Below are positions 44,051 to 53,893 of a stretch of 64,000 nucleotides of DNA, one piece after another. The position numbers and the translations under genes are program-made. Positions within the stretch are counted from its first letter, which is position 1. Every line of letters starts with the position of its first letter. The DNA is from Actinomyces dentalis DSM 19115 (GTDB lineage Bacteria > Actinomycetota > Actinomycetes > Actinomycetales > Actinomycetaceae), in contig NZ_KE386865.1 in assembly GCF_000429225.1 (NCBI RefSeq), forward strand, positions 38,985-102,984, written 5' to 3'. Under the pieces are notes generated by a model that had not been told where the DNA came from, did not search any database, and worked only from the letters and a program-made list of their open reading frames with translations.

Positions 44051-46630
44051 TCAGCCCCGGGACTCGCGCTCGCGGGCCTGGACGAGGGCCGCCCGGCGCG
44101 TGTCGTCCAGGTTCTCGCCCACGATCCGGCGCAGGGCCGCCGGGGCGCCCGGGTGCTCGGCGAGCCAGGCCTCCAGCGCCCCCGCCGGGTCCGCGCCCTC
44201 CAGGCCCACCGTCGCCGTCGACCACAGCTCCGACAGCAGGTTCTCCGCCATGTGGAAGGTGCGGGTCTCCCAGATGACCAGGATCCGGCGCGCGTACTCC
44301 TCGACGAAGGGCGCCAGCAGTTCGGGGCGGCGCTCGACGTCGTTGAAGCCCCGCAGCGTCTTGACCTGCGTCTCATTGGGCATGGTGGCGTTCTCCATGA
44401 GCTCGCGCCAGACGGCGGCCTTGGCCTGCGGCGTGGGGACGGCGGCGCGGGCCTGGGCGGCCCGCTCGCGCCCCGTGGTGGTCCGGTCGCGGGCCTCCTC
44501 GGCGGCGATGGCGGCCTCGTCGGCGCGCCCCGCGGCCACCAGGCCCACGAGCAGGTCCCAGCGCAGGTCCTGGTCCACCGCGAGGCCCGCGAGCGCCTCG
44601 GACCCGTCCAGCCAGGCGGCGACGGCGCCGGTCTGCTCCTCGGTGACCGCGTGGGCGGCCACGGCGCGCACCAGCTGGAGCTGCTTGTCGCCGCCCGGCT
44701 CGGCCGCCCGGGCCAGGTCCAGCAGGTCCTGGGCGACCCGCGGGGCCCGTTCGGCGCGCACGGCCGGCGGCAGGTAGGAGCTCAGGCAGGTCGCGATGCG
44801 GGCCAGCAGCCCCTGGACGACGGAGGAGTGGGTCTCCACCGCCAGGGCGGCCAGGGCGGCGTCCAGGTAGCGCGAGGCGGGCAGCTCGCCGTCGCGCACC
44901 ATGTCCCAGGCCGAGGCCAGGACGATGGAGCGGGGCAGGGAGTCGGCGAACAGGGCGATGCCCTCCAGCCCGGCGGCCAGGGAGGTCTCGTCCGGGCGGA
45001 CTTTGGCGTAGGTGAGGTCGTCGTCGTTGAGGACGAGGACCTCGGGACGGCGGGCGCCGACCAGTCCGGGCACCGGCGTGCGCTCCCCGTCCACGTCGAG
45101 CTCGAGGCGGCCGGTGCGGCGCAGCGCGCCGTCGACCCGCTCGTAGGAGCCGATCGCCACCCGGTGCGGGCGCAGGGAGGCGGGGGAGCCGGCCGGGATC
45201 TCCTGCACGACGGCGGCCGAGGAGATGACGCCGTCGTCGTCGGCGGCGACCTCCAGGCGCAGGGTGGTCACGCCCGCCTCCTGGAGCCACAGCCGGGTCC
45301 ACTCGCCCAGGTCGCGGCCGGAGGTCCTCTCCAGCTCGGCGAGCAGGTCGGCCAGGGTGGCGTTGGCGCGGGCGTGGGCGGCCAGGTAGTTCTTGATGCC
45401 GGCGAAGAAGTTCTCCCGGCCCACGTAGCCCACCAGGGCCGCCAGGACGGAGGCGCCCTTGGCGTAGGTGATGCCGTCGAAGTTGACCTCGACGTCGTGC
45501 AGGTCGTTGATCTCGGCGGACACCGGGTGGGTGGAGCTGAGCTGGTCCTGGTTGTAGGCCCAGCCCTTCTCAATGGTCTGGAAGGTGGTCCAGGCGTCGG
45601 TGAAGCGCGTGGTCTCGGCGGTGGCCAGGGTGGAGGTGTACTCGGCGAAGGACTCATTGAGCCACAGGTCGTTCCACCACTTCATGGTCACCAGGTCCCC
45701 GAACCACATGTGGGCCAGCTCGTGCAGGACGGTGACGGCGCGCCGCTCCACGCGCGCCTCGACGGGCCGGGAGCGGAAGACGTAGTCGTCGCGGTGGGTG
45801 ACGCACCCGGCGTTCTCCATGGCCCCGGCGTTGAACTCGGGCACGAAGACCTGGTCGTACTTGGCGAAGGCGTAGGGGGTGCCGAACAGGTCCTCGTAGT
45901 AGGCGAACCCCCTGCGGGTCATCTCCAGGATCTCCTCGGCGTCCAGGTGCTGCTCCAGGGAGGCGCGGCAGTACACGCCCAGCGGCACCACGCGCCCGTC
46001 GTCGGCCCGGTACTCGCCGGTGGCGCCCCGGTAGGGGCCGGCGACGACGGCGGTGATGTAGGAGCTGATGGGCTCGGTGGGGGCGAAGACGAAGGTGGCG
46101 GCCCCGTCGCGGCGCGCGGGGGCGGGCGTGGGCGAGTTGGACAGGACCGTCCAGCCCTCGGGCACGCTCACCGTGAAGGCGAAGGGGGCCTTGAGATCGG
46201 GCTGCTCGAAGACGGCGAAGACGCGCCGGGCGTCGGGCACCTCGAACTGGGAGTACAGGTAGGTCTCGCCGTCGGCCGGGTCGGTGAAGCGGTGCAGGCC
46301 CTCGCCGGTGCGCATGTAGGCGCAGTCGGCGACGACGGTCAGCTCGTTGTCGGGCGCCAGGTCGCCCAGCACGATGCGCGAGTCGACATAGGTCTCGGCC
46401 GGGTCGAGCTCGCGGCCGTTGAGGACGATGGAGCGCACCCGCGGGGCGATCAGGTCGATGAAGGTGGTGGCGCCGGCGGCGGCGCGGAAGCGCACCGTCG
46501 TGGTCGAGCGGAAGGTCTCCTGGGCGGCGTCGGCGGCGCGGGACAGGTCGAGGGCGACGTCGTAGGCGTCGACGGCGAGCAGGTCGGCGCGGGCGGCCGC
46601 CTCCTCGCGGGTCAGGTTCTGACCGGGCAT
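44051..46630 (-). CDS. pepN: Aminopeptidase N (M1 family)
   Basis: Zinc exopeptidase with broad specificity for N-terminal residues, cytosolic. The 859-residue product has the substrate-anchoring GAMEN motif (about 268), the zinc site HELAH at about 303-307 with the third ligand Glu in NESFAEY (about 326), and a C-terminal ERAP1-like helical domain. ATG at 46630 has AAGGAG six bases upstream; a longer frame reaches 46672 without a ribosome site. Confidence 0.96.
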   Translation of the reverse strand: MPGQNLTREEAAARADLLAVDAYDVALDLSRAADAAQETFRSTTTVRFRAAAGATTFIDLIAPRVRSIVLNGRELDPAETYVDSRIVLGDLAPDNELTVVADCAYMRTGEGLHRFTDPADGETYLYSQFEVPDARRVFAVFEQPDLKAPFAFTVSVPEGWTVLSNSPTPAPARRDGAATFVFAPTEPISSYITAVVAGPYRGATGEYRADDGRVVPLGVYCRASLEQHLDAEEILEMTRRGFAYYEDLFGTPYAFAKYDQVFVPEFNAGAMENAGCVTHRDDYVFRSRPVEARVERRAVTVLHELAHMWFGDLVTMKWWNDLWLNESFAEYTSTLATAETTRFTDAWTTFQTIEKGWAYNQDQLSSTHPVSAEINDLHDVEVNFDGITYAKGASVLAALVGYVGRENFFAGIKNYLAAHARANATLADLLAELERTSGRDLGEWTRLWLQEAGVTTLRLEVAADDDGVISSAAVVQEIPAGSPASLRPHRVAIGSYERVDGALRRTGRLELDVDGERTPVPGLVGARRPEVLVLNDDDLTYAKVRPDETSLAAGLEGIALFADSLPRSIVLASAWDMVRDGELPASRYLDAALAALAVETHSSVVQGLLARIATCLSSYLPPAVRAERAPRVAQDLLDLARAAEPGGDKQLQLVRAVAAHAVTEEQTGAVAAWLDGSEALAGLAVDQDLRWDLLVGLVAAGRADEAAIAAEEARDRTTTGRERAAQARAAVPTPQAKAAVWRELMENATMPNETQVKTLRGFNDVERRPELLAPFVEEYARRILVIWETRTFHMAENLLSELWSTATVGLEGADPAGALEAWLAEHPGAPAALRRIVGENLDDTRRAALVQARERESRG

Positions 46631-46700
46631 GAGTGCTCCTTGTCGTGGGTGGGGTCGGCGAACGGGCGCCATCCTCTCACCCGGCCCGGCGTGCGCCGGC

Positions 46701-47789
46701 TCATCCGGCCGGTCGGCAGCGGCCGGGGACGTAGCCGTAGCGGGCCAGGACGGCGTAGGTCTGCGGCGTCGGGTAGGCGACGAAGGTGTTGTTGACGACG
46801 GGGGCCGGGACGTCGACGACCTCGACGGAGTCGGCCCCGACCCCCAGGGCGGTGCGGGCCAGGCCGATCAGGCCGGTCAGGCCCGTGGAGGAGTCGACGC
46901 CGAGGTTGCCGGTCAGCGTCCAGGCCAGGGAGTGGGCGGCCAGGGGATTGTGGGCCCGCTCGCGCAGGCCGGTCATGACGGCCCGCATGACGACGCCGGT
47001 GTAGCGGCTGCGGCGGGCCGCGCCCTCCTCCTCGGACAGGGCGACCCAGTCGCCGTCGCGCCGCACCCGCGGGTGCCGGGAGCGCACGAGGGCGAGGGCG
47101 TCGATGCCGTTCAGGTGCTGCGCGCCGGCCTGCGGCAGGTCCAGGCCGGAGGACTCGTCGCGCACGGGCTCGTCGACCTCGACGTCGACGCCGCCGGCGG
47201 CGTCGACGATCCGGGCGAATTGGGCCATGTCGACCGTGATGAGGTGGGTGGTGGTCACCCCGAGCTCGCTGCACAGCAGGTCCACGGTGCTCTGGGGGCC
47301 GGAGAGGTAGGAGACGGCCAGGCGCCTCCGCTCGGAGAAGCTCGGCCCGATGGTCAGGTCCCGGGGGATGACGAGCACCGTCAGCCCGTCGGGCCGGGGC
47401 TGGAGGAGGGCGATGACGTCGGCGCGCTCGCCGTCGTCGGCCTCCGTGGCGGCGCCGTAGCGGTCGGGCCCCGCGGGCGCGTCGGCGCGCGAGTCGGTGC
47501 CGATGATGAGCCAGGTCTCGGCCGGGGCCGCCCCCGCCCCGGGGGTCTGCGGGCCCGGGGCGGGGCTGGGCGCGGTCAGGTCGAGGCGCTCCAGGCGCGC
47601 CGACAGGGCGGTGACGTCGGCCAGGACCAGGGCGAGGGCGCAGACCAGGATCGGGACGAGGACGGTCAGGACGGGGCGCCGACGGCGAAGGGCGGCCGCC
47701 CGGGCGCGCATGAGCGCGATGGCTCTGCGCACCCGGGCGGCCGGCTGCTCGGGCGCGGGCTCCGGGTCGGACGCCCGCACCCTGGTCAC
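46701..47789 (-). CDS. LytR-CpsA-Psr (LCP) family cell-wall glycopolymer ligase
   Basis: Membrane-anchored phosphotransferase that attaches wall glycopolymers to peptidoglycan, or in Actinomyces glycosylates surface proteins. 362 residues: cytoplasmic tail with basic RRRRP stretch, one helix (VLTVLVPILVCALALVLADV, about 40-59), then the LCP domain with TDSRAD, ADVIALLQ, VLVIPRDL, GGVDVEV, LNGIDALALVRSRH motifs. It is encoded 15 bases after an LAxTG surface protein and in the same direction. GTG start at 47789 has no clear Shine-Dalgarno sequence, suggesting coupling to the upstream gene. Confidence 0.9.
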   Translation of the reverse strand: MTRVRASDPEPAPEQPAARVRRAIALMRARAAALRRRRPVLTVLVPILVCALALVLADVTALSARLERLDLTAPSPAPGPQTPGAGAAPAETWLIIGTDSRADAPAGPDRYGAATEADDGERADVIALLQPRPDGLTVLVIPRDLTIGPSFSERRRLAVSYLSGPQSTVDLLCSELGVTTTHLITVDMAQFARIVDAAGGVDVEVDEPVRDESSGLDLPQAGAQHLNGIDALALVRSRHPRVRRDGDWVALSEEEGAARRSRYTGVVMRAVMTGLRERAHNPLAAHSLAWTLTGNLGVDSSTGLTGLIGLARTALGVGADSVEVVDVPAPVVNNTFVAYPTPQTYAVLARYGYVPGRCRPAG

Positions 47790-47804
47790 CGGGGGAGGGA
47801 CCCG

Positions 47805-48767
47805 TCAGGCGGCCCGACGGCGGGCGGCGAGGATGCCGCCGGAGGCGAGCAGGCCGCCGGCGACGACGGCGATGCCCAGGCCCGCGCCGGTGTTGGCCAG
47901 GCCGGACTTGCCGTTGGCGGGCTTGGCGGCGGCGGTCGTCGGGGCGGCCGGGGCCGGGGCCGGGTCGGCAGTGGTCGGGTCGGCGGTCGGGCTCGGGCTC
48001 GGGTCGATCGGGATGTCCTCGTCCTGGATGTTCCACCAGCCGTTGACCACCTCGATCGGCTTGCTCACCAGGCCCTCGCCGTACGTGGAGCCCCAGATCT
48101 CAATGAGGTACTTGCCGTCGGGCAGGTCCGTGGGGACGTCGCCGGCGTAGGTCACGCGGCCGGTGCCGTCGGCGGTGACCGTGAAGAGGTTGCGGACGTG
48201 GTTCTCGGTGTCGGCGTTGACCAGGTAGCCGATCACCTCCTCGCCGGGGGTGAAGCCGGTGAGGTCGATGTCGAAGCGCTGGTGGTCGTATTTGCCGTCG
48301 CCGTCGGTGTCCGAGGAGACGATCGCGGCCTTGCCCTCCACGTCGGTGGAGTCGATCTCCAGGTCGGCCTGCTCGCCGCTGGTCGTCTCGTTGTTGTAGT
48401 TCATGCAGCCGAAGTTCACGACGCCCGCGGAGGGGTCGCTCAGGCCCTTGTCCTTCACAATGCCGGGGATGTCGAGATCGACCGACCAGGTCCCGTCCTC
48501 CTTGGCGGTAACGGCGCCCTCCGCAACCGATTTGGCCGCCTCCTTGGGAGTGAAGACGGCCCAGGTGACGGTGGAGGGCTTGCCGTTGACGGGGGCGCAG
48601 CCGGTGCCGGTGACGGTCACCGGCTTGTCGGGGGCGGTGCGGATGACGTCGCCCTTATCCAGGTGGAGACCCGACTCGTCGGCGGCGACGGGGCTGGCGA
48701 GGGCGGCGCCCGCCGCCACGAGGGCGAGGGCGCCGCCGAGTGCGGCGATGGAGCGTCCAAGACGCAT
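47805..48767 (-). CDS. Secreted surface protein with LAxTG sortase signal
   Basis: A 320-residue exported protein. Signal peptide MRLGRSIAALGGALALVAAGAALASPVAA, a globular beta-rich region (about 35-240) with acidic DTDGDGKYD and Cys pair, a Pro/Ala/Thr-rich stalk, then LANTG (about 287-291), a hydrophobic helix and the basic end ARRRAA. LAxTG is the class E sortase motif of GC-rich Actinobacteria, so it should be wall-anchored. ATG at 48767 follows GGAGGA. No sortase gene is in the window. Binding partner unknown. Confidence 0.85.
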   Translation of the reverse strand: MRLGRSIAALGGALALVAAGAALASPVAADESGLHLDKGDVIRTAPDKPVTVTGTGCAPVNGKPSTVTWAVFTPKEAAKSVAEGAVTAKEDGTWSVDLDIPGIVKDKGLSDPSAGVVNFGCMNYNNETTSGEQADLEIDSTDVEGKAAIVSSDTDGDGKYDHQRFDIDLTGFTPGEEVIGYLVNADTENHVRNLFTVTADGTGRVTYAGDVPTDLPDGKYLIEIWGSTYGEGLVSKPIEVVNGWWNIQDEDIPIDPSPSPTADPTTADPAPAPAAPTTAAAKPANGKSGLANTGAGLGIAVVAGGLLASGGILAARRRAA

Positions 48768-49024
48768 GTGATCCTCCAGAGAGATGGGAGTTGTCGGAAG
48801 ATGCCGGGGATGACATCCTTCATCCTTCCGCAAGGAAGTCTCGCACCCGGCGCAGCGCGCTCACAAGGCCCTGACGGCATATGTCACGATTGTGTCTCGA
48901 AGACCGGGGCGTTCCACACGATAACACATGCCGCAGTCGGCGCGGGGTCTCATGGGAAGACCTCCCCGCGCCCCGCCGCTCGCACGCCCCGCCGCCCAGG
49001 CCGCGCAGATGAGGAGGAACGGTC

Positions 49025-50179
49025 ATGAGGATCGTCCTGGCCCCCGACTCCTTCAAGGAGAGCATGACGGCGCGCGAGGCCGCCCGGGCCATGGCCGAGG
49101 GCGTGAAGGACGCCGATCCCCGCGCCCGGACGGTCCTCGCCCCCATGTCCGACGGCGGGGAGGGCTTCGTCGACGCCGTCGCCGCCGCCTGGGGCGCCGA
49201 CCTCGTCGACGCCGACACGGTTGACGCGCTCGGCCGGCCCATCCGGGCGGTCTACGGCCTGAGCGGCGGGCGCGCCGTCATGGACGTCGCCGGCTGCGCC
49301 GGCCTGGAGCTCATCGCCCCCGCCGACCGCGACGTCCTCAGATCCAGCACCGCGGGCCTGGGCCTGCTCATGAGGGACGCCCTGCGCCGCGGCGCCCGCA
49401 CGATCCTCCTGGGCATCGGCGGCTCGGCCACCAATGACGCCGGAGTCGGCATGCTCCACGCCCTGGGGGCCGGGCTGCTCGACGCCGACGGCCGCCCACT
49501 CGCCCCCCGCCCCGACCAGCTCGACCGGCTCGCGGCCATCGACGCCTCGGCCCTGGCCCCGCTCCTGGGCGGCGCGACCATCAGGGTCGCCTGCGACGTC
49601 ACCAACCCCCTGACCGGGCCGAATGGCGCCACCGCCGTTTTCGGCCCCCAGAAGGGGGCGACCGCCGACCTCGTCCCGCGGCTCGAGCGCGCCCTGGAGC
49701 GCGTCGCGCGGGTCAGCGGCCACCGGGACCAGGCGGACGCGCCCGGTTCGGGCGCCGCCGGAGGCCTCGGCTTCGCGCTGCGGGCCTTCCTGGGCGCCGA
49801 GCTCGAACCGGGCGCCGAGCTCGTCGCCCGGCAGATCGCCCTGCCCGAGGCGGTGCGCGGCGCCGACCTCGTGCTCACCGGCGAGGGGACCGTCGACGCC
49901 CAGACCCCGGCGGGCAAGACGCCCGCCGGAGTCGCCCGCATCGCCGCCTCGGCCGGGGTGGACTGCGTCGTCCTGGCCGGGCGCGTCGGCCCCGGGGCCG
50001 AGCGCCTCCTGCGCTGCGGGGCGACCGAGATCATCGGCATCGGCCCGCCCGACGAGCCCCTGGCGCGGGCGCTGCGCCGCGGCCCGGACAATCTGCGCCG
50101 GGCGGTCGGCCAGTACCTGCGGCGCCGGCGCACGGACCCCCGCCCGCCGGCGGGCCCCGCCCGCCTCACCAGATGGTGA
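49025..50179 (+). CDS. Glycerate kinase (GarK/GlxK family)
   Basis: Phosphorylates D-glycerate to 2- or 3-phosphoglycerate using ATP. 384 residues with the family start MRIVLAPDSFKESMTA, SDGGEGF, GGSATNDAGVG (about 135-145), and VTNPLTGPNGATAVFGPQKGA segments. GAGGAGGA precedes the ATG at 49025. Its last 14 bases overlap the 3' end of the convergent M13 peptidase gene. No glyoxylate or tartronate genes are adjacent. Confidence 0.92.
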   Translation: MRIVLAPDSFKESMTAREAARAMAEGVKDADPRARTVLAPMSDGGEGFVDAVAAAWGADLVDADTVDALGRPIRAVYGLSGGRAVMDVAGCAGLELIAPADRDVLRSSTAGLGLLMRDALRRGARTILLGIGGSATNDAGVGMLHALGAGLLDADGRPLAPRPDQLDRLAAIDASALAPLLGGATIRVACDVTNPLTGPNGATAVFGPQKGATADLVPRLERALERVARVSGHRDQADAPGSGAAGGLGFALRAFLGAELEPGAELVARQIALPEAVRGADLVLTGEGTVDAQTPAGKTPAGVARIAASAGVDCVVLAGRVGPGAERLLRCGATEIIGIGPPDEPLARALRRGPDNLRRAVGQYLRRRRTDPRPPAGPARLTRW

Positions 50180-52259
50180 CCCGCTCCTGGGGCGCCAGCC
50201 ACAGCGCGTCGTCCTCGCCCACCCCGAAGGCCTCGTAGAAGGCGTCGACATTGCGCACGATCCCGTTGCAGCGGAACTCCGCCGGCGAGTGCGGGTCGAT
50301 GGTCAGCAGCAGGCGCGCGCGGTCCTCGCGGTCCTTGCCCCGCCAGATCCGCGCCCAGGAGTAGAAGAAGCGCTCCAGGGCGCTCAGCCCGTCGATCACC
50401 GGGGCGTCGTCGAAGGAGCCGATGCCCCCGCGCCCCAGGGCCAGGCCGTAGGCCTTGAGCGCAATGCCCAGGCCCCCCAGGTCGCCGATGTTCTCCCCGA
50501 TGGTCAGCGCCCCGTTGACGTGGGGCACCTCCTCCACCGGAGTGCCCTCCCGCCGGGCGGCGGCCACGAGCGAGGCCGGCCGGTAGGCGTCGTACTGGGC
50601 GATGAGCGCCCGCGTGCGCGCCCTGAAGGCCTCGCGGTCCGCCTCGGTCCACCAGTCCTCGACCCTGCCGGTCCCGTCGAAGGCCGAGCCCTGGTCGTCG
50701 AAGCCGTGGCCGATCTCGTGGCCGATGACCGCGCCGATGGCCCCGTAGTTGACGGCGTCGTCGGCCCCCGGGTCGAAGAAGGGCGGCTGGAGGATGGCCG
50801 CGGGGAAGACGACCTCGTTCATCGTCGGGTTGTAGTAGGCGTTGACCGTCTGCGGGGTCATGTGCCACTCGGCGCGGTCCACCGGGCCGGCCAGCCTGGT
50901 CAGGTCCCGGGCCAGGTCGAAGGCCTCGACGCTGCGCACCGAGGCCATGAGGTCGCCCGGGGCGACGACGACGCCGGAGTAGTCCCGCCAGGTGTCGGGG
51001 TAGCCGATCTTGGGGGTGAAGCGCGACAGCTTGTCCAGGGCGCGCTCGCGGGTGGCCCCGCCCATCCACTCCAGGGAGGAGATGGAGGCCCGGTAGGCCT
51101 CGATGAGGTCGGCCACGAGGCGCTCCATGGCGGCCTTGTGCTCGGGCGGGAAGTGCCGGGCCACGTAGACCTCGCCCAGGGCCTCGCCCAGGCACCCCTC
51201 GACGAGCCCCACGCCCCGCTTCCAGCGGGCCCGCAGCTCGGCGACGCCCTGGAGCCGCCGGGAGTAGAAGGCGAAGCTCTCCTCCACGAAGTCGCTCGAC
51301 AGCAGCGGGGCGCGGCCGTGGACCGCGTGCCAGGCCGCCCAGGCCCGCAGGTCCTCCAGTGGGGTGGAGCGCCAGACGCCGGCGGCGTGCGCCAGGTAGT
51401 CGGGCTGCTTCACGATCGCGCGCGACAGGAAGGGGCCCATCTTCGCCCCGGCCGCCGACGCGGCCGCGGCCACGCCCTCCCGCCAGGCCCCCCAGGGCAG
51501 GTCCGGGGCGGAGGAGACGATCTCGTCCCAGGTGCGCGGGTTGTTCATCTTCTCGACGTCGCGGCAGGTCACCCGGTCCCAGTGGCCGGCGGCCAGGGCG
51601 GTCTCGAGCGCCATGACCCGTTCGGCCAGGTCCTGCGCCGTCGCCCCCAGGCGGGCCGGCAGCCCGGCCGACTCCGCCATGCGGGCGATGTGCGCGACGT
51701 AGTCCCGGCGCAGGTCGGCCTGCGCCTCCTGGCGGTAGTAGGACTCGTCGGGCAGGCCCAGTCCGGCCTGCCCCACCCAGGTGGTGTAGTGATCGGGGTC
51801 GTTGAGATCGTTCTCGACGTCGACCCGGATGACGCCGGAGAACCCCGTGGCGATCCCGGCCCCGATCGCGCGCGCCAGCGCCTCCTTGTCCGTCGCGCCC
51901 AGCAGCGGGGCCAGCTCCGCCTCCAGCGGGGCGGCGCCCAGGGCCTCGATGCGCCCGGCGTCCATGAAGGCGGCGTAGAGCGCGGCGATCTTGCCCCGCG
52001 GTGTCGTCGGGGGCCCGGCGTCGGCCGGAATCTCGGCGGAGAGCTCGTCGAGAATGGCGCGGCAGGCCTCCTCCGCGGCGTCGCGCAGCACCGTGAAGGA
52101 GCCGGTGGAGGGCCGGTCGGCGGGGATCTCGGCGCGGGCCAGCCAGGCGCCGTTGACGTGGCGGAACAGGTCGTCCTGGGCGCGGACCGACTCGTCGACG
52201 GCGGCGGTCTCCAGGACTCCGGCGAGGACGGCGGGCGCGGGGGAGGGGGCTGAAGTCAT
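50166..52259 (-). CDS. M13-family zinc metallopeptidase (PepO/neprilysin-like)
   Basis: Oligopeptidase of the neprilysin family, without signal peptide, so probably cytosolic. 697 residues with zinc motif HEIGH (about 514-518), third ligand Glu in GENIGD (about 587), the substrate-anchoring NAYYNPTMNE segment (about 472) and the DPHSPAEFR motif near the end. ATG at 52259 is leaderless. Overlaps the glycerate kinase gene by 14 bases at the 3' end, and its promoter faces rpiB across about 85 bases. Confidence 0.95.
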   Translation of the reverse strand: MTSAPSPAPAVLAGVLETAAVDESVRAQDDLFRHVNGAWLARAEIPADRPSTGSFTVLRDAAEEACRAILDELSAEIPADAGPPTTPRGKIAALYAAFMDAGRIEALGAAPLEAELAPLLGATDKEALARAIGAGIATGFSGVIRVDVENDLNDPDHYTTWVGQAGLGLPDESYYRQEAQADLRRDYVAHIARMAESAGLPARLGATAQDLAERVMALETALAAGHWDRVTCRDVEKMNNPRTWDEIVSSAPDLPWGAWREGVAAAASAAGAKMGPFLSRAIVKQPDYLAHAAGVWRSTPLEDLRAWAAWHAVHGRAPLLSSDFVEESFAFYSRRLQGVAELRARWKRGVGLVEGCLGEALGEVYVARHFPPEHKAAMERLVADLIEAYRASISSLEWMGGATRERALDKLSRFTPKIGYPDTWRDYSGVVVAPGDLMASVRSVEAFDLARDLTRLAGPVDRAEWHMTPQTVNAYYNPTMNEVVFPAAILQPPFFDPGADDAVNYGAIGAVIGHEIGHGFDDQGSAFDGTGRVEDWWTEADREAFRARTRALIAQYDAYRPASLVAAARREGTPVEEVPHVNGALTIGENIGDLGGLGIALKAYGLALGRGGIGSFDDAPVIDGLSALERFFYSWARIWRGKDREDRARLLLTIDPHSPAEFRCNGIVRNVDAFYEAFGVGEDDALWLAPQERVTIW

Positions 52260-52272
52260 GGCGTCCAACCTA
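52257..52272 (-). promoter_or_regulatory. -10 box and leaderless start of the M13 peptidase gene
   Basis: TAGGTT on the minus strand (52272-52267) ends seven bases before the ATG at 52259. Confidence 0.5.
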
Positions 52273-52331
52273 GCGGCGCGCGCAGCGCGCGCCCAGACGC
52301 CGTTGATACGATGCAATATGTTCGCGTGAGG

Positions 52332-52343
52332 CACAATCGGCGC

Positions 52344-52346
<3 letters not shown>
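52332..52346 (+). promoter_or_regulatory. -10 box and leaderless start of rpiB
   Basis: CACAAT (52332-52337) ends six bases before the ATG at 52344; no Shine-Dalgarno sequence. Confidence 0.45.
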
Positions 52347-52802
<456 letters not shown>

Positions 52803-52828
52803 GCCTGGCGGGGGCGCGCGCCGTCGGC

Positions 52829-52844
52829 TACGGTTCCGCCCATG
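52829..52844 (+). promoter_or_regulatory. -10 box and leaderless start of the Nei-type gene
   Basis: TACGGT (52829-52834) ends seven bases before the ATG at 52842. Confidence 0.5.
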
Positions 52845-53816
52845 CCCGAGGGCCACACGATCCACCGACTCGCCGCCGCCCTGAGCGAGCTCTACGCCGG
52901 CCGGCGCCTGGCCGTCTCCTCGCCGCAGGGCCGCTTCGCGGCCGGGGCCGCGCGCCTGAACGGCCTGGTGCTGCTGGGCGCCCGGGCGCACGGCAAGCAC
53001 CTGTTCCTGCCCTTCGCCCCCGCGGCGGACCTGCCGCTCGACGACGGGGCCGTCGTGTGGCTGCGCGTCCACCTGGGCCTGTACGGCGCGTGGACCTTCG
53101 ACGGCGACGCCGAGTTCACCGCCCCGCACGCCATCGGGGCGCCCCGGCGCCGGGTGGGCGAGCGCGGCGAGCACGCGCTGCGCCACGGCGGCGGCTCCGC
53201 GCTGTCGGGCCTGTCCGGAGGCGACGACGCGGCGGCGCCCGCGCCGGGGCTGTGGGAGCCGCCCGAGCCGCGCGGGGCGGTGCGCCTGCGCCTGGCGGGC
53301 GAGCACGGCGTCGCCGACCTGACCGGACCGGCCGCCTGCGAGCTGCTCGACGCCGAGGGCCTGGCCGCCGTGCGCCGCCGGCTCGGCCCGGACCCGCTGC
53401 GGGCCGACGGCGACATCGAGGTCTTCGTCGCCGGGGTGCGCAGGCGGCGCCGGCCGATCGGCGAGCTGCTCATGGACCAGTCGGTCATCTCCGGGGTGGG
53501 CAACATCTTCCGCGCCGAGACGCTCCTGCGCTGCGGGGTGAGCCCCTTCCGGGCGGGCAGCCGCCTGTCCGCGGACCGGGTGCGCTCCCTGTGGCGCGAC
53601 CTGGTCCCGCTCATGGAGTACGGCGTGGCCACGGGCTTCATCACCACCGTCGAGGCCGCCGACGTGCCCGACCCGCTGCCCGAGGGGGACGAGGAGGCCG
53701 CGCGCTGGTACGTCTACCACCGCACCGGCCGCCCCTGCCTGCGCTGCGGCTCCCCCGTGCGCGAGAGGACGACGGCGGGGCGCCGCCTGTTCTGGTGCGC
53801 CGCCTGCCAGCACTGA
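52842..53816 (+). CDS. Fpg/Nei-family DNA glycosylase/AP lyase
   Basis: Excises oxidised bases and nicks abasic sites. 324 residues starting MPEGHTIH: P2 is the Schiff-base nucleophile and E3 the acid; GHT instead of LPE marks the Nei branch. The minor-groove lysine is in AHGKHL (about 52), the helix-two-turn-helix DQSVISGVGNIFRAE at about 215-230, and the zinc finger CLRC...CAAC at about 298-322. An acidic, Ala/Pro-rich insertion (about 105-145) is longer than usual. Confidence 0.94.
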   Translation: MPEGHTIHRLAAALSELYAGRRLAVSSPQGRFAAGAARLNGLVLLGARAHGKHLFLPFAPAADLPLDDGAVVWLRVHLGLYGAWTFDGDAEFTAPHAIGAPRRRVGERGEHALRHGGGSALSGLSGGDDAAAPAPGLWEPPEPRGAVRLRLAGEHGVADLTGPAACELLDAEGLAAVRRRLGPDPLRADGDIEVFVAGVRRRRRPIGELLMDQSVISGVGNIFRAETLLRCGVSPFRAGSRLSADRVRSLWRDLVPLMEYGVATGFITTVEAADVPDPLPEGDEEAARWYVYHRTGRPCLRCGSPVRERTTAGRRLFWCAACQH

Positions 53817-53878
53817 GACCGGCCGGATCCGGTTCGGGTCCGCGGCGCGCTCGCGCGGACGGACCCGGCCGCGGCGAT

Positions 53879-53893
53879 TACGGTTGGGCCGTG
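53879..53893 (+). promoter_or_regulatory. -10 box and leaderless GTG start of the proline iminopeptidase gene
   Basis: TACGGT (53879-53884) plus TGGGCC leads directly into the GTG at 53891. Confidence 0.55.
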
